Shown: in pieces, positions 1 to 6,074 of the stretch
Numbering within the stretch: position 1 is the first letter of the stretch
How the letters are laid out: each line of letters begins with the position of its first letter
DNA from: Alphaproteobacteria bacterium MarineAlpha10_Bin2
GTDB lineage: Bacteria > Pseudomonadota > Alphaproteobacteria > UBA828
Reading direction: 5' to 3'
DNA: 7,079 nucleotides
NCBI GenBank assembly: GCA_002937555.1
Contig: PTKB01000141.1
Span: 1 to 7,079, forward strand
Translations under genes and position numbers: made by a program
The notes under the pieces: generated by a model
Seen by the model: the letters and a program-made list of their open reading frames with translations, nothing else
Told to the model about the DNA's origin: nothing
Databases searched by the model: none

Positions 1-359
1 CAGAGCTGAAAACCGCGCATCCGACCTTTCTCTTGCTGCGGCATTTCGGAGTGCACGATACCGCGCCCGGCCGTCATCCATTGCACGCCGCCGGGGCCGA
101 GCGTACCACCGGCGCCGGTGCTGTCCTCATGACGCATCAGACCGTCGAGCATATAGGTGACGGTCTCAAAACCACGATGAGGATGGTCGGGAAAGCCGCC
201 GATGTAATCGGCGCCATCTTCCGAGCCGAATTCGTCGAGCAGAAGAAACGGATCGAGGCTGTCCAACACCGGCCCCCCGATGGTCCGGTTGAGTTTGACG
301 CCGGCGCCATCGCTGGTAGCGATAGCCGGCACCAAATTGCTCACCCCGCGCAATTGCAT
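1..359 (-). CDS. Pirin family protein (N-terminal part, cut by window edge)
   Basis: This is a cupin-fold, metal-binding protein of the pirin family. Members bind iron or a similar metal; some are transcriptional cofactors and some have quercetin dioxygenase activity. Only the first 119 residues lie in the window (the family is usually about 230-300 aa), and the ORF is open at the left edge. The visible part is very typical: FPDHPHRGFETVTY at residues 56-69, MRHEDS at 75-80 and PGGVQWMTAGAGIVHSEMP at 89-107. The expected metal ligands are present: H59, H61, H103 and E105. I chose the ATG at 357-359 because a purine-rich GGGAGAGG lies just upstream and the protein begins at the usual place for pirins. 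The gene follows the aminotransferase in the same direction after 73 bases, so read-through is possible but a separate promoter is also conceivable. Family assignment is firm; substrate or partner is unknown. Confidence 0.93.
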   Translation of the reverse strand, partial: MQLRGVSNLVPAIATSDGAGVKLNRTIGGPVLDSLDPFLLLDEFGSEDGADYIGGFPDHPHRGFETVTYMLDGLMRHEDSTGAGGTLGPGGVQWMTAGRGIVHSEMPQQEKGRMRGFQL

Positions 360-386
360 CGCGCCTCTCCCTTCATACTGGACTGT

Positions 387-419
387 ATTTTATCAAGCAG
401 CAGTAATTCGCGCTATCAA
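387..419 (-). promoter_or_regulatory. Possible weak promoter ahead of the pirin gene
   Basis: In the 73-base gap before the pirin start, the minus strand carries TTGATA (414-419) followed by an AT-rich GATAAAAT stretch (387-394). Taking GATAAA as the -10 gives 4 of 6 matches to TATAAT but a long 19-base spacer. This is the most AT-rich spot in the gap. It could give pirin its own transcription start. The match is loose and may be chance. Confidence 0.22.
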
Positions 420-432
420 CATGCTGTGACGA

Positions 433-1614
433 TCAGAATGTTCCCTGGCTCGCAACCAGCCGCGCGGCGATCTCTTCCATTTTGTCGGCCTCGACGTTGG
501 CGAAAGAGAACCGCAAATAAATATCTTGGCCGGAACCGAAAAACGCACCGGGGAGACATAACATGTTCTGTTCGTCCGCCAACCTGCGCGCCACTTGGCC
601 GGCGTTTTTGCCATCATGGGGATGGCGCATATAGGCAAAAAACGCGCCAGCGCTGACGACTTCATATGCCAGATCGTTCCGCGCCATCGCCTGGCGTAGC
701 GCATCGAGCCGCGCCAGACTGAGACGGCGTTTCTCCTGTTTCCAGCGATCCAGGTTCTGCAGGGCGAATAGCGCCGCCGCCTGGCCGATCGCCGGCGCGC
801 AGATGGCGGCGCAGTCCATGGCCTTGGCGATCTCCGCCGATATCTCCGGCCCCGCTACCAAGCCGCCGACCCGGTGCCCGGTGATGGCATAGACCTTCGA
901 GAAGCTGAATAGTTGGATCAACGTCTCCGGCCAGCCGGGCTCCCGCAGCAACCCATGCGGCGCGTCATCGGTCGGGAGAAAATCCTTATAGGTTTCGTCC
1001 AACACCAACGCGATGCCGTGTGCCTGCGCCAAATCGAAAAATTGCCTGATCGTTTCCGGTGGATAGATCGCGCCGGTCGGATTATTGGGGCTGACGAGGA
1101 CGATGGCGCGGGTCCGCGTGGTAATTTTTCGCGCCGCTTCCTTGACGTCGGGAACGCCGCCTTGTGCCGCCTGGAATGACAGCGGTACGGCGCTTACGCC
1201 CAGCATGTTCAGCCACATGTCGTGATTGAAATAATAAGGCGCAGGCAAAATAACTTCGTCGCCGGATCCGGCCAAGGCCATCAGAGCGAGGCAAAAGGCC
1301 TGGTTACAACCCGCCGTGATGCTGACATCGGACGCCGTGATGTCGGCGCCGTAGAAATCGCCGAGATGAGCGGCAAATGTTTCGCGCAAGTCCGGCGTGC
1401 CCTGAATGAGCGTATAGCGCGACAATTCAGGCCGGTGGATGATGTCCGCCAGATGGGCCAGAAGCTCGGGCGCCGGCGGATAGCTCGGCTCCGCTTGGGC
1501 AAGATCGATCAACGGCTTGTCGTCGGGAAATGTCCGGCCTTCGATCCAACGCCAGGCTTCGGCGATGGGCGGCGGCGCGACCGCGGCAAATAGCGGATTA
1601 AAGCGATAGCTCAT
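433..1614 (-). CDS. PLP-dependent aminotransferase, class I/II (substrate unknown)
   Basis: This is a fold-type I, pyridoxal-phosphate-dependent aminotransferase of the aspartate/aromatic class, 393 aa from the ATG and of normal family length. Visible signatures are SPNNPTG at residues 175-181 (N178 contacts the cofactor), LDETY at 205-209 (D206 pairs with the pyridine nitrogen, Y209), the Schiff-base lysine K240 in SFSKVYAITGHRVG with R248 at the phosphate, and R368 in YLRFSFA, the usual alpha-carboxylate arginine. No signal peptide is seen, so it should be cytosolic. Two starts are possible: a GTG (1645-1647) directly abutting the gshA stop codon, which would add 11 residues (404 aa), or the ATG at 1612-1614. 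I prefer the ATG because MSYRFNPLF begins where the conserved domain usually does, with GGGAA about 5 bases upstream. Either way it is probably cotranscribed with gshA. The family is certain but the amino donor and acceptor cannot be read from sequence. Confidence 0.93.
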   Translation of the reverse strand: MSYRFNPLFAAVAPPPIAEAWRWIEGRTFPDDKPLIDLAQAEPSYPPAPELLAHLADIIHRPELSRYTLIQGTPDLRETFAAHLGDFYGADITASDVSITAGCNQAFCLALMALAGSGDEVILPAPYYFNHDMWLNMLGVSAVPLSFQAAQGGVPDVKEAARKITTRTRAIVLVSPNNPTGAIYPPETIRQFFDLAQAHGIALVLDETYKDFLPTDDAPHGLLREPGWPETLIQLFSFSKVYAITGHRVGGLVAGPEISAEIAKAMDCAAICAPAIGQAAALFALQNLDRWKQEKRRLSLARLDALRQAMARNDLAYEVVSAGAFFAYMRHPHDGKNAGQVARRLADEQNMLCLPGAFFGSGQDIYLRFSFANVEADKMEEIAARLVASQGTF

Positions 1615-1647
1615 CTTGATTCCCGGCCGGCAATCGCCCGTACACAC

Positions 1648-3015
1648 TCAGTAGGCATATTCCTCGAACAGCGGATCGACATTCCCTTCCCATCGCGTTG
1701 CGTAGGCGTCGAGAAGGTCTTCCGCCGGCGTCCGCCCGGTTTCGGCATGCTGCTGAAGGGTCGTGAGATAACCGCGCTCATCGGGGTCGTGATTGCCGGC
1801 GACCGCGCGGCGCTGCAAGCCGTCCCGGGCAATGCGCACCGCATCGCGCGCAATATCGCGTATGGAGCGCCCGCCCAGTTCCGTCTGAAATCCGTTCCGC
1901 GCCACGTCCACATGGGCGCGGGAGACCTCATCATGCGACCATTCCCGGCAGAGGGCCTCGGCCTCGGTCAGCGGCGCGCTGTCGTAGAGAAGCCCCACCC
2001 AAAGCGCCGGCAAGGCGCAAAGCCGGCCCCACGGACCGCCATCTGCGCCGCGCACTTCCATATAGCGTTTGATGCGGACTTCGGGAAAAATCGTCGTCAT
2101 ATGATCTTCCCAATCCTTGATCGTCGGGCGCTCGCCTTCCAGGCCCGGCAGTTTGCCGGCCAGGAATTCTCGGAACGAGCGGCCCGATACGTCGATATAT
2201 TTGCCGTCGCGCATGACGAAATACATCGGCACATCGAGCACATAATCCACGTAGCGCTCGAATCCCATACCGTCCTCGAAGGCAAACGGCAGCAGACCGC
2301 AGCGATCCGGATCGGTGCGCGTCCAAACATGGCTGCGGTAGCTTAAATAGCCGCTCGGCTTGCCCTCAACGAAAGGCGAATTGGCGAACAACGCCACGGC
2401 GGCCGGCTGCAATGCCAGAGAGACTCGCAGCTTGCGAACCATGTCGGCCTCGCTGTCGAAATCGAGGTTAACCTGCACCGTGCAGGTGCGTGTCATCATA
2501 TCGAGCCCAAGATCGCCTTTGGTCGGCATATAGCGGCGCATGATGCCGTAGCGTCCCTTGGGCATCCACGAGATATCCTCGCGCCGCCATTTGGGCTGAA
2601 AGCCGAGGCCGAGAAATCCGACGTCCAATTCTTTGGCGACGCTCGCCACCTGATCGAGGTGAGTATGCACTTCATCGCAAACGCGATGCAGATTTGGCAG
2701 CGGTGCACCAGACAATTCGAACTGCCCGCCCGGCTCCAACGATACCGAGGAGCCGTCTTCCTTGGTCAGCGCGATGACATTCTCGCCCTCCATATAGGGC
2801 TTCCAGTTGTAACGCTGCAAACCTTCAAGCATCGCGCGAATTCCGACCGGGCCGTCATAGGGCAGCGGGCGGAGATCTGCCAATTGATAACCGAATTTTT
2901 CATGCTCGGTCCCGATCGCCCATTCCATGCGCGGTTTGCAGCCGGATTCCACATAGGCCACGAGGTCGCGTTTCTCGATGACCTCCTGGCGTGGCGGATG
3001 GGCGATATCGTTCAT
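1648..3015 (-). CDS. gshA: Glutamate-cysteine ligase, plant/alphaproteobacterial type
   Basis: This enzyme ligates L-glutamate and L-cysteine with ATP to gamma-glutamylcysteine, the first and usually rate-limiting step of glutathione synthesis, in the cytosol. It belongs to the plant-like class of GCLs shared by plants and many proteobacteria, not to the E. coli class. The 455 aa are full length for this class. Visible signatures are GTEHEKFG at residues 35-42, SLEPGGQFELSG at 92-103, TCTVQVNLDF at 177-186, EVRIKRYMEVRGADGG at 312-327 and the characteristic C-terminus PLFEEYAY. It sits 78 bases downstream of rsmE, and its TGA is followed at once by the aminotransferase reading frame, so the three probably form an operon. 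The ATG at 3013-3015 has no good Shine-Dalgarno directly before it, and no in-frame ATG, GTG or TTG lies between it and the AGGAGG at 3059-3064. I am confident of the function. Confidence 0.97.
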   Translation of the reverse strand: MNDIAHPPRQEVIEKRDLVAYVESGCKPRMEWAIGTEHEKFGYQLADLRPLPYDGPVGIRAMLEGLQRYNWKPYMEGENVIALTKEDGSSVSLEPGGQFELSGAPLPNLHRVCDEVHTHLDQVASVAKELDVGFLGLGFQPKWRREDISWMPKGRYGIMRRYMPTKGDLGLDMMTRTCTVQVNLDFDSEADMVRKLRVSLALQPAAVALFANSPFVEGKPSGYLSYRSHVWTRTDPDRCGLLPFAFEDGMGFERYVDYVLDVPMYFVMRDGKYIDVSGRSFREFLAGKLPGLEGERPTIKDWEDHMTTIFPEVRIKRYMEVRGADGGPWGRLCALPALWVGLLYDSAPLTEAEALCREWSHDEVSRAHVDVARNGFQTELGGRSIRDIARDAVRIARDGLQRRAVAGNHDPDERGYLTTLQQHAETGRTPAEDLLDAYATRWEGNVDPLFEEYAY

Positions 3016-3058
3016 GAGCGTTTTGAGACCAAAAATTGCGGCGACGTTTTCTTGCGCG

Positions 3059-3064
3059 CCTCCT
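3059..3064 (-). promoter_or_regulatory. Perfect AGGAGG far upstream of the gshA start
   Basis: The minus strand reads AGGAGG here, an ideal anti-Shine-Dalgarno match, but it lies 43 bases before the gshA ATG, too far for direct use. The codons between it and that ATG are open and in frame but contain no ATG, GTG or TTG. It may be chance, may help ribosome standby, or may mean the start involves an unusual codon. There is no support for a separate small gene. Confidence 0.25.
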
Positions 3065-3093
3065 GATACGACGAATAGGCTAAGGCCGCAAGG

Positions 3094-3870
3094 CTATGAA
3101 ATGGGGTCGGTTTTCCCGCCCCGCAAGTCCCCAAGGGCCGCTTGCCAAAGACTGAGCGCAGCGATGGCGGCAGTTTCTGTGCGAAGAATGCGCGGGCCGA
3201 GTGACACCGGAACGCTATACGGGCGCGACGTAAGGAGGGTTCTCTCCTTCGCCGAGAAACCACCTTCCGGTCCCACCAATATGGCCCACGAAGCGAGCGG
3301 CGCGGCGCGCAGGGCATCGAGGGCTGGCGCCCCGCCTGCCTCATCACAAAACATGAGCCGCCGCGATGGCGGCCATTTGTCCAAAACAGCATCGAGCGGC
3401 GCGGGCGGCAGGACGGTCGGCACATCCATCCGCCCGCATTGTTCCGCCGCCTCCACGGCGTGGGCACGAAAGCGTTCCAGATTGATCCGCCTGCTTTGGC
3501 TGTGTTGTGTAGAAACTGGCCAAATATCCGATACGCCCAATTCGCACGCCTTTTCAATCAACATCGCCGAGCGCGCCGGTTTGATCGGCGCAAACATCAG
3601 CACGGGGCCGGTCGCCGCCGTTTGCGGTCGCGTTTGAGTTTCCACCAGCAGCGTACAAACATCCCGCTGCAACTCAGCAAAGGCGGCGCGCCACTCGCCG
3701 TCCTGCCCGTTGAAAATGGCAAGGGTATCGCCTTTCTTGAAGCGCATGACATTGCAGAGATAGTGGGCTTGCGTGCCCGCCAACGGTATTTCGGAGCCGG
3801 CGGCGATGGGCGCGTCGACAAATAAACGCACACTGCGTTTCTTCCCGGCCTGATTGTTCCTATTCCCCAT
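3094..3870 (-). CDS. rsmE: 16S rRNA (uracil-1498-N3)-methyltransferase RsmE
   Basis: This SAM-dependent SPOUT-class (trefoil-knot) methyltransferase modifies U1498 of 16S rRNA near the decoding centre of the assembled small subunit. At 258 aa it matches the family (about 240-250 aa), with a short basic N-terminal extension (residues 1-14). An N-terminal PUA-like RNA-binding part is visible (RLFVDAPI at 15-22, QAHYLCNVMR at 34-43, FNGQDGEW at 53-60). The catalytic part follows: IKPARSAMLIEKACELGV at 96-113, EAAEQCGR at 140-147, and the two SAM-binding knot motifs LVGPEGGFS at 198-206 and SLGPRILRTETA at 223-234. The ATG at 3868-3870 is preceded by GGGACGG at about 6 bases, a usable ribosome site. 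It is divergent from ubiA across 51 bases and leads the rsmE-gshA-aminotransferase run. Function is firm. Confidence 0.96.
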   Translation of the reverse strand: MGNRNNQAGKKRSVRLFVDAPIAAGSEIPLAGTQAHYLCNVMRFKKGDTLAIFNGQDGEWRAAFAELQRDVCTLLVETQTRPQTAATGPVLMFAPIKPARSAMLIEKACELGVSDIWPVSTQHSQSRRINLERFRAHAVEAAEQCGRMDVPTVLPPAPLDAVLDKWPPSRRLMFCDEAGGAPALDALRAAPLASWAILVGPEGGFSAKERTLLTSRPYSVPVSLGPRILRTETAAIAALSLWQAALGDLRGGKTDPIS

Positions 3871-3884
3871 GCCACCGTCCCGTC

Positions 3885-3913
3885 TTGTCTCCTGCGCGCG
3901 CTCAAGATATCAC
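3885..3913 (+). promoter_or_regulatory. Possible ubiA promoter giving a very short leader
   Basis: In the 51-base divergent gap, the plus strand has TTGTCT (3885-3890), 17 bases, then TATCAC (3908-3913). Each hexamer matches the sigma-70 type consensus at four of six positions. A start point some 7 bases past the -10 would fall within a few bases of the ubiA ATG at 3922, implying an almost leaderless mRNA, which agrees with the absence of a Shine-Dalgarno there. Hexamers this weak arise by chance, so confidence is low. Confidence 0.25.
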
Positions 3914-3921
3914 CATTCCTC

Positions 3922-4845
3922 ATGATCGCGCGCCCTTCCCCGCAGCAAACCGGCCCACGCCCCGGCGCGAACTTTTTTCTTTCGATATTGCCGCGCCGCT
4001 TGCGGCCGTTTGCCGTGCTCGTCCGTCTCGACAAACCGATCGGCACTTGGCTCTTGCTGTGGCCGGGATTGTGGAGCGTGGCGCTCGCCGCGCCGGCGCT
4101 CCCGGATGTGCGGCTGCTGGCTCTGTTCGCGGCCGGTGCGCTGGTGATGCGCAGCGCCGGCTGTGTCTATAACGATATTGTCGACCGCGATTTCGATGCC
4201 CGGGTGGCGCGCACCGAGAGCCGGCCCATCGCCTCCGGCGTGATCAGCGTCAAGACTGCCATGGCATTTCTTGTCCTGTTGCTGGCGCTCGGCCTGGTTA
4301 TCCTTCTGAATCTCAATACATTCGCCATCATTCTCGGCGCCGCCTCTCTCGTGCTCGTCTTCACATACCCCTTCATGAAACGCATCACATATTGGCCGCA
4401 AGCGTTTCTCGGCCTCACATTCAATTGGGGTGCTTTGTTGGGCTGGGCGGCGGTCGAAGGCGGGCTCGCCTGGCCGGCTGGGCTGCTCTATGCCGGCGGC
4501 ATTGCCTGGACGCTCGGCTACGACACAATTTACGCCCATCAGGATAAAGAAGATGACGCCCTGATCGGTGTGAAATCCTCGGCGCTGGCGCTCGGCGAGC
4601 GGACACGGCCCTGGCTTTGGGCGTTCTATGTTCTGGCGCTTACGGGATTTGCCGCAGCGGGCGCGATGACCGCCATCGCCTGGCCGTTTTATGCCGGTCT
4701 CGGTGCCGCGGCGCTGCTGTTCGTTTGGCAGGTAGCGACACTGAAAATTGAATCAGCAGAAGATTGCCTGGCGAAATTCAAATTAAATTTTTGGGTTGGC
4801 GCGGTTTTTTTTGCCGGCATCGTCGGCGCGCGCGCCATGGGGTAA
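3922..4845 (+). CDS. ubiA: 4-hydroxybenzoate polyprenyltransferase UbiA
   Basis: This integral inner-membrane prenyltransferase attaches a polyprenyl chain to C3 of 4-hydroxybenzoate, committing it to ubiquinone synthesis. At 307 aa it is slightly longer than the roughly 290-aa norm because of an N-terminal extension of about 20 residues. Two Asp-rich, Mg-diphosphate-binding motifs are clear: NDIVDRDFD at residues 84-92 followed by RTESRPIASG, and DTIYAHQDKEDD at 201-212. RLDKPIGTWLLLWPGLW at 35-51 is the usual first signature of the bacterial enzyme. Several hydrophobic membrane stretches follow (about 64-82, 112-130, 133-150, 160-178, 184-200, 233-253, 255-270 and 288-306). The ATG at 3922 has no recognisable Shine-Dalgarno (the preceding bases are pyrimidine-rich), so a downstream non-ATG start cannot be excluded. 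It is divergent from rsmE and convergent with the next minus-strand gene. The presence of ubiD further right supports the ubiquinone role. Confidence 0.96.
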   Translation: MIARPSPQQTGPRPGANFFLSILPRRLRPFAVLVRLDKPIGTWLLLWPGLWSVALAAPALPDVRLLALFAAGALVMRSAGCVYNDIVDRDFDARVARTESRPIASGVISVKTAMAFLVLLLALGLVILLNLNTFAIILGAASLVLVFTYPFMKRITYWPQAFLGLTFNWGALLGWAAVEGGLAWPAGLLYAGGIAWTLGYDTIYAHQDKEDDALIGVKSSALALGERTRPWLWAFYVLALTGFAAAGAMTAIAWPFYAGLGAAALLFVWQVATLKIESAEDCLAKFKLNFWVGAVFFAGIVGARAMG

Positions 4846-4901
4846 CAGGCGAAATAGTCCCTGCCTACAAGACACCCGCCCCGATCGCTTGTTGGGCGCT
4901 A

Positions 4902-5672
4902 TTAGTCTGCAATTATTTCGCAGTGCGGGTAATCGAATAGCCGGGCGGTTGCACCCAACGCCAAGCTGCGTACCCGGCGAAGCACGGGGTCGGCGGCATG
5001 TTCGGCGACGAATTCATGCAGGTCCCTTCCCGGCGCCAGTTGATCGCGGGCTCGGCTTTGCGCCTGTACCTGCGCCGCCACGGCGAAACGCCGCCCCTCA
5101 GCCACAATGGCCGACAGCGCCAGGGGGCCACCGTTCGCGGCGAAAGAGCCATGGCGTGACCAATAGCTGTGCACGGCATCCATTCCACCAAGCTCCCCGA
5201 TCTCCAAAGTGAGGCCATCGAGCCGGCCAAAGACATAGTTTTGGCTGGGCAGTTCTGTTTCGTGCATGCGCACGAGTTGGCCGCGGTCGAGATAAGTCAC
5301 GGCAATATCAACGACCGTGCCGGGAGAGGGCGCCGGCGTCGCTGGAAGCGCGCCGTAACTGGAATAGTGACAAGCATAAACGATGTCGAAATCATGGAGG
5401 CGCGCATTCAGCACCGGAAACACCGCACTCTGTGCTTGAGCGGAGAATTTGCGCCACAGTCTGGAAGGTGCGGAATTGGCGCCGTAGGCCAGCACCGCGG
5501 TCCGCGCGTGCATCGGCGCTGCGCCTTTTTGCTGAAGCACGTCATCCAGGCCCGATTCGCTGCCATCGGCCAACGCCAGCGCTTCGCCATCGGCGAACAG
5601 ATAGGAGTGACCGGGTCGGTCGAAAGGATAGTCCATCGCGACAGCGACCAAATCGGCCGCTGATTCAGTCAT
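4902..5672 (-). CDS. Uncharacterised protein with gamma-glutamylcyclotransferase-like motifs
   Basis: I do not recognise this as a named gene. From the ATG at 5670-5672 it encodes 256 aa. No signal peptide or membrane segment is evident. AVLAYGANSAPSRL (residues 59-72) resembles the YGSNL substrate-loop signature of the gamma-glutamylcyclotransferase (GGCT/AIG2-like) fold. GTVVDIAVTYLDRGQLVRMHETE (118-140) followed by LPSQNY resembles the later strand, helix and acidic residue of that fold, where a glutamate near an ExxxxY pattern is catalytic. E138 or E140 would be the candidate. An N-terminal YPFDRPGHSYLF (residues 15-26) precedes the domain and is unlike small GGCT enzymes; the protein is also longer than they are (about 150-190 aa). 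The start overlaps the end of the upstream small gene by eight bases, pointing to coupled translation. A TTG at 5687 is an alternative start adding five residues. It is convergent with ubiA across 56 bases. That it is a gene is near certain; the fold is a motif-level inference and enzymatic activity is unproven. Confidence 0.85.
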   Translation of the reverse strand: MTESAADLVAVAMDYPFDRPGHSYLFADGEALALADGSESGLDDVLQQKGAAPMHARTAVLAYGANSAPSRLWRKFSAQAQSAVFPVLNARLHDFDIVYACHYSSYGALPATPAPSPGTVVDIAVTYLDRGQLVRMHETELPSQNYVFGRLDGLTLEIGELGGMDAVHSYWSRHGSFAANGGPLALSAIVAEGRRFAVAAQVQAQSRARDQLAPGRDLHEFVAEHAADPVLRRVRSLALGATARLFDYPHCEIIAD

Positions 5673-5991
5673 CGTTGGCGCCGACAATCATATGACCGCG
5701 GTTGGCGGCGATCTCCCGATCGATCAATCCGATGGTAAAACGGATGTAATCGGCAAGCGCTTCGAGCCGGCGTTTGCGGCTGATACTGGAGAAATCCGGC
5801 TCGTTTTCCATTCGCGTCTCAATCTGAGAAAGGCGAAGCGGCATGGCGGCGAGCAGTTCCTTAACCTCGTCGATCCGATTGTTGACCTCGCCCATGCCGC
5901 CCACCGCGCCGACATCGGCGCCGCCCGCAGGGTCGGTTATTTCCTTGAAAAGGCGCTCAAGGCGCGTCCGATAGGGCGCAAGCCGCAACAT
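5665..5991 (-). CDS. Small uncharacterised protein coupled to the GGCT-like gene
   Basis: I do not recognise this protein. From the ATG at 5989-5991 it has 108 aa. It appears mostly helical and charged: an N-terminal basic helix (residues 2-18), a glycine-rich linker (about 22-34), a helix at 36-62 (EVNNRIDEVKELLAAM, then RLSQIETRM) and a final helix at about 71-96 (KRRLEALADYIRFTIGLIDREI). It has no cysteine, no signal peptide and no obvious enzyme motif. A GTG at 6046-6048 would extend it to 127 aa, but would leave only 26 bases before the divergent ubiD ATG and would put an inverted repeat inside the gene, so I prefer the ATG. Its TGA lies inside the first codons of the downstream gene (ATGACTGA), suggesting the two are made together. 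The long open frame, the overlap and the shared orientation support a real gene; its role is unknown. Confidence 0.72.
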   Translation of the reverse strand: MLRLAPYRTRLERLFKEITDPAGGADVGAVGGMGEVNNRIDEVKELLAAMPLRLSQIETRMENEPDFSSISRKRRLEALADYIRFTIGLIDREIAANRGHMIVGANDD

Positions 5992-6019
5992 GTTCCGAGT
6001 ATGGCCTTGATCGCGGCGG

Positions 6020-6034
6020 AGAGATAGACTCTCT
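6020..6034. repeat. Small inverted repeat in the divergent intergenic region
   Basis: AGAGA (6020-6024) and TCTCT (6030-6034) form a perfect 5-base inverted repeat around the 5-base spacer TAGAC. It lies between the preferred start of the small minus-strand gene (5991) and the ubiD start (6075), where a regulator acting on both genes could bind. Arms this short can occur by chance; no matching second copy was seen in the window. Confidence 0.3.
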
Positions 6035-6074
6035 ATTCGTACCTGCACGCATCGAGAATCATCACCGGAATAGA

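Noticed and set aside
360..432. Possible terminator between the aminotransferase and pirin genes
   Set aside because: There is no stable inverted repeat followed by a T-run in the minus-strand direction; only a weak promoter-like sequence is visible.
33..656. A 207-codon plus-strand frame over the pirin and aminotransferase genes
   Set aside because: It runs opposite the pirin N-terminus and the aminotransferase C-terminus, both of which have clear family motifs on the minus strand.
2978..3637. A 219-codon open frame on the plus strand across the gshA-rsmE junction
   Set aside because: It lies opposite two clearly recognised genes, and its translation (rich in Arg, Ser, Ala) shows no family features.
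3910..4539. A 209-codon open frame on the minus strand inside ubiA
   Set aside because: It lies opposite ubiA, whose Asp-rich motifs and membrane segments leave no doubt about the coding strand. The antisense product is a low-complexity charged sequence typical of a G+C-rich shadow frame.
4846..4901. Possible bidirectional terminator between the convergent ubiA and GGCT-like genes
   Set aside because: I looked for a G+C-rich hairpin with a T-run on either strand and found no convincing stem, only a short CGATCG palindrome.
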